Assembly (NCBI GenBank): GCA_046297495.1
Contig: JBKBIP010000018.1
Span: 48,887 to 112,886, forward strand
DNA: 64,000 nt
Reading direction: 5' to 3'
Source of the DNA: JBKBIP01 sp046297495
GTDB lineage: Bacteria; Planctomycetota; Planctomycetia; Gemmatales; Gemmataceae
Within the stretch, counting starts at the first letter, position 1. The number at the start of each line of letters is the position of its first letter. Positions 24,626 through 33,381 of the stretch are shown one piece after another. The translations under genes were made by a program, and so were the position numbers. The notes below the pieces were generated by a model. That model was not told where the DNA came from. It saw nothing but the letters and a program-made list of their open reading frames with translations, and searched no databases.

Positions 24626-25981
24626 TTAGCCTACTCCCACTTTGCCGTTCTCTTTCGGTGGTTGTGGTTTCTTCTCCATCTTGATCCGGTGCCAGATCGG
24701 GGAATGGTAGTCGCGGTCATACACGCAAATGAGCAAGCCGTTGTGGGCTGCCAGGAACAGTCGATCCGTTTGCACGTTGCGAATGGGGACGTTGAAGAAC
24801 CGCCAGTCGGCGGCAGTCAACGTGGTGCCGCGCAGACGGTCGATGATCAGCATTTCGCCGCTTCGATTCGTGGCATACACGTATTTCGGATTGGCGGCGC
24901 GGAACTGCTGGGCGTCCGGGTTGCGCCAGAGAAGGCGTCCATTGGCTCGGTCCAAACAGTGCAAGCCCGTGCTGGCCCCGACGATGTACACGTTCTCGTT
25001 AGTCACGGCTGGTTGCTGGACGATGGGGGACCGACATTCCAAGAACCGCCACCGGACGAACCCTGTTTCGAGGCTTTGGGCATAAACCACTTTGTCCTCG
25101 CCAGCCAGGTACACGACATCCTCATAGGCGACCGGTGGCGCCGACACTCCCGCCGCCACGGGAAAACGAACCAGATCGTCGGGATAGCCCTTGACGAAAT
25201 TGAAAAAGGTGCTCGCCGCCCCTGCCACCGTCACGCGCCGGCTGCTGAGCATGGCCGGGAAATCGAGCCGGGTTTCCAAACGGTGAGAAAATACTGTCAC
25301 CGGGCGCGGTCCCACAACGGGCTGCTCGTAACCCACATAAGAGGAAGCACGCACGCTATAACCGGTGTAGCCTTGAGTGGAACGCGCGTACTGCGATCGG
25401 ACCCCAGCTGGCATGGACTCAGGGGGCGGGGTGGCAGCAGGCGCCGCTGGCAGTTCACCAGGCGGTGGCGCCGCCGGCGTCGGCGGCAGCACCATCCCCG
25501 CGAACTCGCCGCCGGCAAAGCACAGATAGAGCATATCTTCGTCGGCGACGGGCGGAGCGGTTACGATGTTGGGCAGTTCATGTTTCCACAGCTGCCGGCC
25601 TGTGGAACGCTTCAGAGCATACAGGGTTTCCGCATTCACCAAAAACACGGTCGAGTCATTGACACCCACCGCCTGAACTTTCGCGTAGGAACGACTGGGA
25701 GACTTGATCCATTGGGTGTGACCAGAATACGCGTCAATCGCCATCAACGTACCGCTGTAGGTCCGGGCCAATACCTGATCCCCCAAGGGCAGGACCTCGG
25801 CGATCCCATCTCGGCGACTTTCCAGCGGCACGCGCACTTGCCACGCGGGACGCAGATTCAAGCGATCCAGAAAATCGGCCGGGGGGGGGAGTGGGTTGGT
25901 GAGCCAGCGGGATTGGCCATAAGCCGACATGGCACCCATCAGCACCATGCTCACGACCGTCAGGCAAAGCATCTTCTTCAT
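24626..25981 (-). CDS. Exported PQQ-like beta-propeller protein
   Basis: The 451-aa protein has an N-terminal signal peptide (MKKMLCLTVVSMVLMGAMSAYGQ) and repeated PQQ-type blades such as AIDAYSGHTQWIK, ALKRSTGRQLWKHELP and LDRANGRLLWRNP. A Pro-rich insert is near 170-200. Such quinoprotein-like propellers often act as scaffolds (BamB-like) rather than PQQ enzymes; no alcohol-dehydrogenase active-site motif is visible. The ATG has GAGGTAA about 8 nt upstream. It lies upstream of the permease on the same strand with 171 bp between; co-regulation is uncertain. Confidence 0.82.
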   Translation of the reverse strand: MKKMLCLTVVSMVLMGAMSAYGQSRWLTNPLPPPADFLDRLNLRPAWQVRVPLESRRDGIAEVLPLGDQVLARTYSGTLMAIDAYSGHTQWIKSPSRSYAKVQAVGVNDSTVFLVNAETLYALKRSTGRQLWKHELPNIVTAPPVADEDMLYLCFAGGEFAGMVLPPTPAAPPPGELPAAPAATPPPESMPAGVRSQYARSTQGYTGYSVRASSYVGYEQPVVGPRPVTVFSHRLETRLDFPAMLSSRRVTVAGAASTFFNFVKGYPDDLVRFPVAAGVSAPPVAYEDVVYLAGEDKVVYAQSLETGFVRWRFLECRSPIVQQPAVTNENVYIVGASTGLHCLDRANGRLLWRNPDAQQFRAANPKYVYATNRSGEMLIIDRLRGTTLTAADWRFFNVPIRNVQTDRLFLAAHNGLLICVYDRDYHSPIWHRIKMEKKPQPPKENGKVGVG

Positions 25982-26090
25982 TTCCGTTACCTCAAGAATG
26001 ATGGCTATGATCGGAAAAGCGAACGGAATGGGTTCCAGTTTAACATCCCGTCAAGTGTAAAGACATGGCGCGTCGCGCATTTTCCCGAAG

Positions 26091-26621
26091 TTAGCGGTTG
26101 CCGAGCCGGCGCTTGGCCGCAAAAAAGGAACGGAGCGACGCGGCGCAACGCTCTTCGAGCACGCCGCCGACCACCTGCGCTCGATGATTGAGGCGCGGAT
26201 CATTGGTGATGGTGTACAGCGTTTGACAGGCGCCAGCCTTGGGATCGGCGCAACCGTACACCACGAGCGGCAGTCGGGCCAACACAATGGCCCCGGCGCA
26301 CATGGGACAAGGCTCCAAGGTGACGTACAGAGCACATTGGTCCAACCGCCATGAACGTAAAGCGGTGGCGGCTTGGGTGATGGCGATCATCTCGGCATGA
26401 GCGGTCGGATCGTGCAAGCGCTCGCGCTGATTATGCGCCTGGGCGATGACGCCGCGCTCGAAGGACACGATCACGGCGCCCACCGGAACCTCGTCCTCGT
26501 CCGCCGCCAATTCCGCCTCGCGCAAGGCCATCTCCATGTGGGCGATGTGAAACGGATGACGCGGATCAGACAGAGGCAAATCAAAAGGAGACCAATCCAA
26601 GGCACACTCCTCACGGGCCAT
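26091..26621 (-). CDS. tadA: tRNA-specific adenosine deaminase
   Basis: The 176-aa protein carries the zinc deaminase motifs HAE (75-77, with the catalytic Glu) and PCPMCAGA (104-111). The flanking VPVGAVIV and DPTAHAEMIA are typical of TadA, which converts A34 to inosine in tRNA-Arg. The N-terminus is about 20 residues longer than most TadA proteins, and M29/M31 (HMEMALREAELA) could be the real start; the ATG at 26621 lacks a well-spaced ribosome site. It is divergent from queE. Confidence 0.9.
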   Translation of the reverse strand: MAREECALDWSPFDLPLSDPRHPFHIAHMEMALREAELAADEDEVPVGAVIVSFERGVIAQAHNQRERLHDPTAHAEMIAITQAATALRSWRLDQCALYVTLEPCPMCAGAIVLARLPLVVYGCADPKAGACQTLYTITNDPRLNHRAQVVGGVLEERCAASLRSFFAAKRRLGNR

Positions 26622-26691
26622 CCCTTCATCACCCCGGCTCCTGGTCGGGGTGAGCGGATACCCATTCAGGGGGAATCGTTCATCCGCCTTG

Positions 26692-26723
26692 TTGACTCAA
26701 CCGGCCATTCCTTACAATACAAT
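26692..26723 (+). promoter_or_regulatory. queE promoter
   Basis: TTGACT (26692-26697) is followed by two overlapping TACAAT hexamers (26713-26718, spacer 15; 26718-26723, spacer 20), 32-37 bp before the queE ATG. Neither spacer is the ideal 17 bp, so strength is uncertain. Confidence 0.5.
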
Positions 26724-26754
26724 AGCAGACATCCCCTTTTTTTCCCAAGGAAAC

Positions 26755-27453
26755 ATGAATATCCTTTTCACCCATACGCACCGGCTGGGCTTGCTACAAG
26801 ACAAGCCGCCGGGACAACTGTTGATCCACGAGATGTATCGCAGCATCCAGGGCGAATCGACGTTCGCCGGTTTGCCCTGCGTGTTCGTCCGGCTCGCGGT
26901 CTGTGATCTGCGCTGCGTCTGGTGCGATACGCCGCACGCCTTCAATCAGGGGCAATGGTGGCATCTGGAAGACATTGTGGAACGAACGCGGTCCTTTCAT
27001 TGTCCGTTGGTCGAGATCACTGGCGGCGAACCGCTGCTGCAAGCCGAGGTGTTCGACCTGATGACTCAATTGAGCGACATGGGCATGACGGTTTTGCTGG
27101 AAACTAGCGGCGCGCGCGACATCTCGCCGGTGGATCGGCGCGTTCACATCATCATGGACCTGAAGTGTCCCGATAGCGGCGAGTGCGAGCGCAACCACTG
27201 GGACAACCTCCAGGTGCTCAAACCCACCGATCAGATCAAGTTCGTGGTGGCGTCGAGACGGGATTTCGACTGGGCCGTCGAGATCATCCGCCAACACCAG
27301 CTCGACCGGCGCTTCGTCGTGTTGTTCAGCTGTGCCTTTGCCATCGTCAAGCCCCTCGAACTGGCGACTTGGCTCCTCGACTCCGGCTTGCACGCGCGAA
27401 TGCAGCTGCAAATGCACAAGTATATCTGGGAACCGCAAGCGCGCGGGGTGTGA
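26755..27453 (+). CDS. queE: 7-carboxy-7-deazaguanine synthase
   Basis: The 232-aa radical-SAM enzyme makes the deazapurine ring on the way to queuosine. The CX3CX2C cluster motif is CDLRCVWCDT (C50, C54, C57), preceded by QGEST and followed by TGGEPLLQ (SAM-binding GGE). The start at ATG 26755 follows AAGGAAAC; the longer open frame crosses the promoter. No other queuosine gene is nearby. Next to tadA, it puts two tRNA anticodon-modification genes side by side, though in divergent orientation. Confidence 0.93.
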   Translation: MNILFTHTHRLGLLQDKPPGQLLIHEMYRSIQGESTFAGLPCVFVRLAVCDLRCVWCDTPHAFNQGQWWHLEDIVERTRSFHCPLVEITGGEPLLQAEVFDLMTQLSDMGMTVLLETSGARDISPVDRRVHIIMDLKCPDSGECERNHWDNLQVLKPTDQIKFVVASRRDFDWAVEIIRQHQLDRRFVVLFSCAFAIVKPLELATWLLDSGLHARMQLQMHKYIWEPQARGV

Positions 27454-27491
27454 GGGGCTGTTCCAATTGTCTGCCTTATGTCGATTAAAAG

Positions 27492-27571
27492 TCTCCCGCC
27501 AAGGCGCGCAGACGCCAAGGCATCCCCACCGATGCTTTTTCGCTTTGGCGTCTGCGCGCCTTGGCGGGAGA
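27492..27571. repeat. Large inverted repeat (family C)
   Basis: Arms of 29 nt (27492-27520, starting TCTCCCGCCAAGG, and 27543-27571) match with one mismatch around a 22-nt loop, 38 bp after queE. It can terminate the queE transcript or be a mobile palindromic unit. A possible upstream start of the next gene at 27561 lies inside it and was rejected. Confidence 0.8.
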
Positions 27572-27626
27572 TATGTTTTGGGAAACAATCACCAAACCTC
27601 ATTCCTCATCCCGGAGCCAACCCATC

Positions 27627-29702
27627 ATGATGGACATGCCGTTGCCGCAGGCCGTGGAACAGATTAGTCAATACTTGTCAGCAGGACGGCTGCTGGCGGC
27701 GGCGGAGCTGTGTCATCTCTTGTTGCAAAACTATCCCCAAGAAGCCGAACCGTACCGCTTGCGCGGCGTGATTGCCTTGATGCAGGGTCACTACGCGGAG
27801 GCCGCCGATTGGGTTCGGCAAGCGTTGGCGCGCGCCCCCGATTCAGCGGATTATCATGACACTCTCGGCTGTTGCCTGGCATTGGGGCAACGGGCCGAAG
27901 AGGCAATTTCTTGTCATCGTCGGGCTTTGGAGCTGCGCCCCGACTTCGCGCAAGCGGAGAACAACCTGGGCAACGCCCTGTTGCAAACACAACGTTTGGT
28001 CGAAGCGGAGGCGGCCTTCCGCCGTGCTTGGCAGCTGCGACCGGATTATCTCACGGCGGCGGAAAATCTGGGGACCGCCTTGCTCAAGCTGAACCGCTTG
28101 GCGGACGCGATTGACCATTGCCAAGCGGTGTTGACGCGGCATCCCAACAGTGGCAAAACCCACTTGAATCTCGGCATCGCCTTCCACGAAGCGGGCCGCC
28201 TGGTGGAAGCCAGCGCCGCCTATCAGCAGGCCGCGCGCTTCCCAGCCACCGAAGCGGAAGCCTACAATGGCTTGGGGGCCGTCCTGCAAGGTCAAGATCG
28301 CTTCACCGAGGCTATTGCCTGTCACCGCAAAGCCCTGCAACTCCGACCCAAGCTCGTCGAGTCGATGAACAATCTCGGCAGCGTGTTGAAATATCAGGGA
28401 CGGATTGACGAAGCTTCCCAACTGTTTCGCCAAGCCGCGCTGCTGGCCCCTCAAACTCCGGCAATTCATAGCAATGTCGTCTTTTGCGAGCTATATCGCC
28501 CCGGACTGTCTCCCGCCGAGTTATTGCGCATGCACCAAGACTGGGATCAACGCCATGCCACGCCGGCGCGCGCGTCCTGGCCATCCTGGAGCAACCCCCG
28601 CGACCCCCACAAACCGTTGCGCCTCGGTTTCGTCTCGCCGAATTTCAACCAGCATCCCGTGGCGTTCTTCTTGATCCGTTGTTTGGAGCATCTGTCCCAA
28701 GCAGAATTCCCCTGCGTCTGTTATTCCGATTATCGCGGCACCGAGGACGCTTTCACGCGCCGCATCCAGACAGCCGCGACAACGGTACGACAAACGGCTC
28801 GACTGTCCGACACGGAGCTGGCTGAGCAAATTCGCGCTGACGGCATTGACATTCTTTTCGACTTGGCCGGGCATACGTCCAACAATCGCTTGCTGCTCTT
28901 CGCCCGCAAGCCCGCTCCCATCCAGATAGCCTGGATCGGCTACCCCAGCACGACGGGCTTGACGGCGTTGGACTACCTCGTGGCGGATGAGCGGCTCATC
29001 CCGCCGGGCAGCGAAGGTCATTATCAAGAAAAAGTGTTACGTCTTCCCGATGTCAACGTGTGTTGGGAGCCGCCGCGCGATGCCCCGCCGGTGGGGCCGT
29101 TGCCCGCCCGTGAACAGGGATTCGTGACTTTCGGCAGCTTCAACAATCTGGCCAAGATCAACCCGCAAGTCATCGTCGTATGGGCCAAGATTCTCCAGCG
29201 CGTGCCACGGAGCCGATTGATCCTGAAATATCATGGGCTGAACGACACGGGCACCGCGGACCTTTTCTGGCGCCAATTTGACTCACACGGCATCCCCGCC
29301 GACCGGCTGGAGCTGCAAGCCCCCGCGCCGTTCGCCGACATGCTGAAGGAATATCAACGGATTGACATAGCCTTGGACCCATTTCCCTTTGGCGGCGGCA
29401 TGACGACTTGTCTGGCCCTGTGGATGGGGGCGCCGGTGCTGACCTGTCCCGGCGCCACCTTCGCCAGTCGCCAATCGTTCAGCTACCTGACCGCGCTCGG
29501 CCTCAGCGAAACCGTGGCCCACGATCTCGACGACTACGTGGAGCGCGCCGTCCGCCTGGCCGGTGATTTAGACCGATTAACGTCACTCCGTTCCACCTTG
29601 CGCCAGCGCCTGGCCGATTCGCCGCTCTGCGACGGTCCTCGATTTGCTGGCAACTTCATGTCGTCGCTGCGCCGCGTGTGGCGGGAATGGTGTGCGGGGT
29701 AG
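27627..29702 (+). CDS. TPR O-GlcNAc-transferase-like glycosyltransferase (GT41 type)
   Basis: The 691-aa protein (from ATG 27627) has about eight N-terminal TPR repeats (to about residue 290). The C-terminal SPINDLY/OGT-type domain begins around LRLGFVSPNFNQHPVAFF. Family motifs include DILFDLAGHTSNNRL, PIQIAWIGYPSTTGL, FVTFGSFNNLAKI and the late PFPFGGGMTTCLALWMGAPVLT with a following SRQSFSYL. Bacterial members transfer sugars to proteins, with TPRs selecting the partner. No signal peptide, so cytoplasmic. Substrate unknown. It is a stand-alone gene bordered by palindromic repeats on both sides. Confidence 0.88.
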   Translation: MMDMPLPQAVEQISQYLSAGRLLAAAELCHLLLQNYPQEAEPYRLRGVIALMQGHYAEAADWVRQALARAPDSADYHDTLGCCLALGQRAEEAISCHRRALELRPDFAQAENNLGNALLQTQRLVEAEAAFRRAWQLRPDYLTAAENLGTALLKLNRLADAIDHCQAVLTRHPNSGKTHLNLGIAFHEAGRLVEASAAYQQAARFPATEAEAYNGLGAVLQGQDRFTEAIACHRKALQLRPKLVESMNNLGSVLKYQGRIDEASQLFRQAALLAPQTPAIHSNVVFCELYRPGLSPAELLRMHQDWDQRHATPARASWPSWSNPRDPHKPLRLGFVSPNFNQHPVAFFLIRCLEHLSQAEFPCVCYSDYRGTEDAFTRRIQTAATTVRQTARLSDTELAEQIRADGIDILFDLAGHTSNNRLLLFARKPAPIQIAWIGYPSTTGLTALDYLVADERLIPPGSEGHYQEKVLRLPDVNVCWEPPRDAPPVGPLPAREQGFVTFGSFNNLAKINPQVIVVWAKILQRVPRSRLILKYHGLNDTGTADLFWRQFDSHGIPADRLELQAPAPFADMLKEYQRIDIALDPFPFGGGMTTCLALWMGAPVLTCPGATFASRQSFSYLTALGLSETVAHDLDDYVERAVRLAGDLDRLTSLRSTLRQRLADSPLCDGPRFAGNFMSSLRRVWREWCAG

Positions 29703-29712
29703 GGGCTGAAAC

Positions 29713-29740
29713 CGTTTAGCGTGCGAGCCAGCGGCGAGCG
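29713..29740. repeat. Dispersed palindrome family B, copy 1
   Basis: CGTTTAGCGTGCGAGCC-agc-GGCGAGCG directly after the OGT-like gene. The same CGTTTAGCGTGCG core recurs at 55586 and 57772. Confidence 0.6.
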
Positions 29741-29809
29741 CTTATGACTCACTTCGCTGCTTCGTACAATACCTGTGTGCGATGACGAAACTCACGCCGA
29801 GGACCGACC

Positions 29810-32176
29810 ATGCACCCACACGACGATCATTCTTGCTGCTCCGGCCAGGCCACGCCAAAGCAGGAGTTGTTTCCCCTTGTCACCTCCACGCCGGTGATTG
29901 ATCCCATCTGCGGCATGACCGTCGATCCCGCCAACGCCGCCGGGGCGCATGAATATCAAGGGACGACCTATTACTTTTGCAGCACGCATTGTCTGCGCAA
30001 GTTCCAGGCGGAGCCGGCCAAATATCTGAACGAAACCGCCGAACCAGAGCCGATGCCAGCGGGGACAACCTACACCTGTCCCATGCACCCGGAAGTAATC
30101 AGCGATCATCCGGGCAGCTGCCCGAAGTGCGGCATGGCGCTGGAGCCTGTTAGCGTCGCTGCCGAGGAAGGCCCCAACCCCGAATTGGTGGACATGAGCC
30201 GGCGCTTCTGGATCGGAGCGGTGCTGAGCTTGCCGATTTTCGTGATCGCTATGGGCAGCATGATGCCATTGGAAGCGGTGCGCGCGCCACTTCATGCCGT
30301 GCCGCACTGGATACAGCTGGTTTTGGCGACGCCGGTGGTCTTCTGGGCCGGTTGGCCGTTCTTCGAGCGGGCCTGGCTGTCGGTGCGGCATCGCAGCCCC
30401 AATATGTTCACGCTGATCGCCCTGGGGGTGGGAGCGGCTTACCTCTACAGCTTGGCGGCGACGTTGGTTCCCTGGATTTTTCCCGATGGCTTTCGGATGG
30501 CGGATGGCCGCGTCGAACCGTATTTCGATACCGCCGCCGTGGTGACAGTCCTCGTGCTGCTGGGGCAGGTGCTGGAAATTCGGGCGCGCACGCACACCAG
30601 CGCCGCCATCAAGAAACTCCTGGGTCTGGCTCCCAAGACGGCCCGCCGCGTCGCCGACGATGGCCGCGAGGAAGACGTTCCACTCACCTCGATACAGGTC
30701 GGCGACCGGCTGCGCGTCCGGCCCGGCGAGAAAATCCCCGTCGATGGCGAGGTTCTGGAAGGCAAAAGCACCGTCGATGAGTCGATGATCAGCGGTGAGC
30801 CGATCCCGGTCGAGAAAGCAGTCGGGGCCAAAGTGATCGGCGGCACGGTCAACGGCACCGGCGGCTTACTGATGCGGGCCGAGAAAGTTGGCGCCGACAC
30901 TGTCTTGGCCCAAATCGTGCGCATGGTCAGCGAGGCCCAGCGGAGTCGGGCGCCGATTCAGCGCACCGTCGATGTCGTGGCTGGCTATTTCGTGCCGGCT
31001 GTCATGGGCGTGAGTCTGGCCTCGTTCATCGCCTGGTCGTTGCTGGGAACCGAGGCGCCGATGGCGCATGGGCTGGTCAACGCCGTGGCGGTGCTGATCA
31101 TCGCCTGTCCCTGCGCTTTGGGTCTGGCGACGCCGTTGGCCATCATGGTCGGCACCGGCAAGGGGGCCGAGAACGGCGTGCTCATCAAGAGCGCCGAGGC
31201 GCTGGAAACCTTGCAACGGGCGGACACCTTGATCGTCGATAAGACCGGTACCTTGACCGAAGGGAAACCGAAGCTGTTGACGGTGGAAGCAATGCATGGC
31301 ATCGATACGAACGAGCTGCTGCGCCTGGCCGCCAGCGTGGAGCGCGGCAGCGAGCATCCCCTGGCTAGCGCCATCGTGCAAGCGGCGGCGGATAAAGGCT
31401 TGTCCTTGACGGCGGCCCAGGATTTTCAGTCATTCACCGGCAAGGGAGTCGTGGGGCGCGTCGATGGCCAGGAAATCGTGCTGGGCACTGCCGCCTTGTT
31501 AGCCGAGCGCGGCAGCGCCACGGACCAGGCCCAAGCACGCCTCCACGAATTGCGCCACCAGGGGCAGACCGTCATGATGGTGGCGATAGATGGGCAATTG
31601 GCTGGTTTGCTAGGGGTGGCCGATCCGGTGCGGGGTACGACCCCTGAAGCGATCCGCCAATTGCACGAAGATGGGCTGCGCCTCGTTATGCTCACCGGCG
31701 ATCATCGCACCACCGCCGAGGCCGTCGCCCGCCAGCTCGGCATCGATGAGGTCATCGCCGAGGTATTGCCGGAACAAAAGAATGACGTGATCCGGCAATT
31801 GCAACAGAAGGGACATATCGTGGCTATGGCCGGCGACGGCATCAACGACGCCCCCGCCCTGGCCCAAGCGAACATCGGCATCGCCCTGGCCACCGGCACC
31901 GACATCGCAATGGAAAGCGCCGGCGTCACGCTGGTTCACGGCGACTTGCGAGGGCTCGTCCGCGCTCGCCGCCTGAGCCGCCACACCATGACCAACATCC
32001 GGCAAAATCTGTTCCTGGCCTTCGTCTATAACGCTCTCAGCGTCCCCGTCGCCGCCGGCATTCTCTATCCTTTCCTGGGTATCCTCATCACGCCGATTTG
32101 GGCCAGCGTGGCTATGAGTCTCAGCTCATTGTCCGTGGTCGGCAACTCGCTGCGGTTGCGCAGGGTGAGATTGTAG
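29810..32176 (+). CDS. Copper/silver-translocating P1B-type ATPase with YHS and HMBD domains
   Basis: The 788-aa protein pumps soft metal ions out of the cytoplasm. Its N-terminus is His/Cys-rich (MHPHDDHSCC), followed by a YHS domain (DPICGMTVDP to FCSTHCLRKF) and a heavy-metal-binding domain (YTCPMHPEV to CPKCGMALEP). The classical ferredoxin-like HMA repeats are absent. The P-type core is complete: TGE-type actuator loop (ISGEPIPV), CPC at 433-435, DKTGTLTEGKP with phosphorylated D477, SEHPLASAI, and GDGINDAPALAQANIG. CPC suggests Cu(I)/Ag(I). No copper regulator or chaperone is adjacent. Confidence 0.92.
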   Translation: MHPHDDHSCCSGQATPKQELFPLVTSTPVIDPICGMTVDPANAAGAHEYQGTTYYFCSTHCLRKFQAEPAKYLNETAEPEPMPAGTTYTCPMHPEVISDHPGSCPKCGMALEPVSVAAEEGPNPELVDMSRRFWIGAVLSLPIFVIAMGSMMPLEAVRAPLHAVPHWIQLVLATPVVFWAGWPFFERAWLSVRHRSPNMFTLIALGVGAAYLYSLAATLVPWIFPDGFRMADGRVEPYFDTAAVVTVLVLLGQVLEIRARTHTSAAIKKLLGLAPKTARRVADDGREEDVPLTSIQVGDRLRVRPGEKIPVDGEVLEGKSTVDESMISGEPIPVEKAVGAKVIGGTVNGTGGLLMRAEKVGADTVLAQIVRMVSEAQRSRAPIQRTVDVVAGYFVPAVMGVSLASFIAWSLLGTEAPMAHGLVNAVAVLIIACPCALGLATPLAIMVGTGKGAENGVLIKSAEALETLQRADTLIVDKTGTLTEGKPKLLTVEAMHGIDTNELLRLAASVERGSEHPLASAIVQAAADKGLSLTAAQDFQSFTGKGVVGRVDGQEIVLGTAALLAERGSATDQAQARLHELRHQGQTVMMVAIDGQLAGLLGVADPVRGTTPEAIRQLHEDGLRLVMLTGDHRTTAEAVARQLGIDEVIAEVLPEQKNDVIRQLQQKGHIVAMAGDGINDAPALAQANIGIALATGTDIAMESAGVTLVHGDLRGLVRARRLSRHTMTNIRQNLFLAFVYNALSVPVAAGILYPFLGILITPIWASVAMSLSSLSVVGNSLRLRRVRL

Positions 32177-32192
32177 GAAGAGTCAATTTCAA

Positions 32193-32274
32193 GGCGAGCG
32201 GCGCGGCGTCAGCGCCACGTGCAGCGCAAAGGCGTCGGAAGCGTTTATGTCGGGCTGACGCCGCGCCGCTCGCC
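32193..32274. repeat. Perfect 21-bp inverted repeat (family D)
   Basis: Arms at 32193-32213 (GGCGAGCGGCGCGGCGTCAGC type) and 32254-32274 pair perfectly around a 40-nt loop, 16 bp after the Cu-ATPase stop. It may end that transcript. The GGCGAG...CTCGCC edge resembles the terminator at 35059. Confidence 0.75.
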
Positions 32275-32370
32275 AAGTGGGTTCGGTGGTACACCCTCCT
32301 CCGCTTTTCCCCCTCGTGGCGGTTCGCTACAATTCACCGATATTGTTTGGCATTCACAGAAAGGAACATC

Positions 32371-33357
32371 ATGCCGATTGATTGGCAGTCCTTTGCTGAG
32401 CTAGCACGCCGGCAACGGCGCTTTCTGCTGACCACGCACATTCGACCCGATGGCGATGGCTTGGGGTCGATGCTGGCCTTGGCCGAGGTCTTGCAACGGC
32501 GCGCCGAATCGGTTCAAATGGTAGTGGCCAGTTCCATCCCCGCGCGGTATGATTTTTTGGATCCCCACAAACGCATTGACCGCTTTGAACCCCCTGCCGA
32601 CCGCTGGCGATCCTGTGACACGGTAATTGTGCTGGATACCGGCACCTGGAATCAGCTTGGTGATTTTGGCCCCTTTATGGCTTCGCTCCCCGCCGCCAAG
32701 GTGGTTATTGATCATCATCCCACCCAGGATGATCTGGACGCCCTGCGGTGCGTGGATACCAGCGCCGAAGCCACGGGCCGGTTGGTGTATGAAGCCATCC
32801 ACGCGTTGAACGAGCCGTTGTCCGCGCCGGCGGCCCAGGCCCTCTTCGTGGCCGTGGCGATGGATACAGGCTGGTTTCGCTTCAGCAACACCAAACCGGC
32901 GACCTACGAGCTGGCCGCCGAGCTGACCCGCGCTGGGGCGAATCCCGAAAGCGCCTACCAATGGTTGTTCGAGCAAAACACGTTGCCGCGCCTGCGCTTG
33001 ACCGGCTTGGTGCTCGAACGTCTGCAAACTACCTGCCAGGGACAAGTGGCTTACACGGAAGTGCTACGCGACGATTACGCGGCCACCCAAGCCCTACCCT
33101 CGGACACGGAAGACCTGGTCAACTACACCCGCGCCTTGGCCGGCGTCGAAGTGGGCTTGTTCTTCATGGAACAGCCACGCGGCGGCGTGAAGATCAGTTT
33201 ACGATCACGCAGCCGGGTCGATGTTGGCAAGATCGCCGAGCAATTGGGCGGCGGCGGCCATCGCTTGGCCTCCGGCGCCATCTTGGATACCACCCTGGAT
33301 GAAGCGCGCAGGCGCGTTCTGGACGCGGTGCAAGCCGCCCTGGAATCCTGCTCTTGA
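32371..33357 (+). CDS. nrnA: DHH/DHHA1 phosphoesterase, NrnA-like (oligoribonuclease / pAp phosphatase)
   Basis: The 328-aa protein degrades short oligoribonucleotides and dephosphorylates pAp in related bacteria. DHH-family metal motifs are visible: THIRPDGDGLGS (H23, D27, D29), VLDTG near 88-92, DHHP at 114-117, and the C-terminal DHHA1 motif GGGGHRLASGA. The start at ATG 32371 has AAAGGAAC just upstream; longer in-frame starts run through the Cu-ATPase 3' end and repeat. It precedes the cytochrome gene by 24 bp and is probably co-transcribed with it. Confidence 0.9.
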   Translation: MPIDWQSFAELARRQRRFLLTTHIRPDGDGLGSMLALAEVLQRRAESVQMVVASSIPARYDFLDPHKRIDRFEPPADRWRSCDTVIVLDTGTWNQLGDFGPFMASLPAAKVVIDHHPTQDDLDALRCVDTSAEATGRLVYEAIHALNEPLSAPAAQALFVAVAMDTGWFRFSNTKPATYELAAELTRAGANPESAYQWLFEQNTLPRLRLTGLVLERLQTTCQGQVAYTEVLRDDYAATQALPSDTEDLVNYTRALAGVEVGLFFMEQPRGGVKISLRSRSRVDVGKIAEQLGGGGHRLASGAILDTTLDEARRRVLDAVQAALESCS

Positions 33358-33381
33358 TGTTTCTCTGCTGGAGCACTGGTC

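Noticed and set aside
24533..26191. Plus-strand open frame of 552 codons
   Set aside because: Antisense shadow of the PQQ-propeller gene; no family features.
27561..27627. Upstream start of the OGT-like protein
   Set aside because: It begins inside the right arm of a large inverted repeat.
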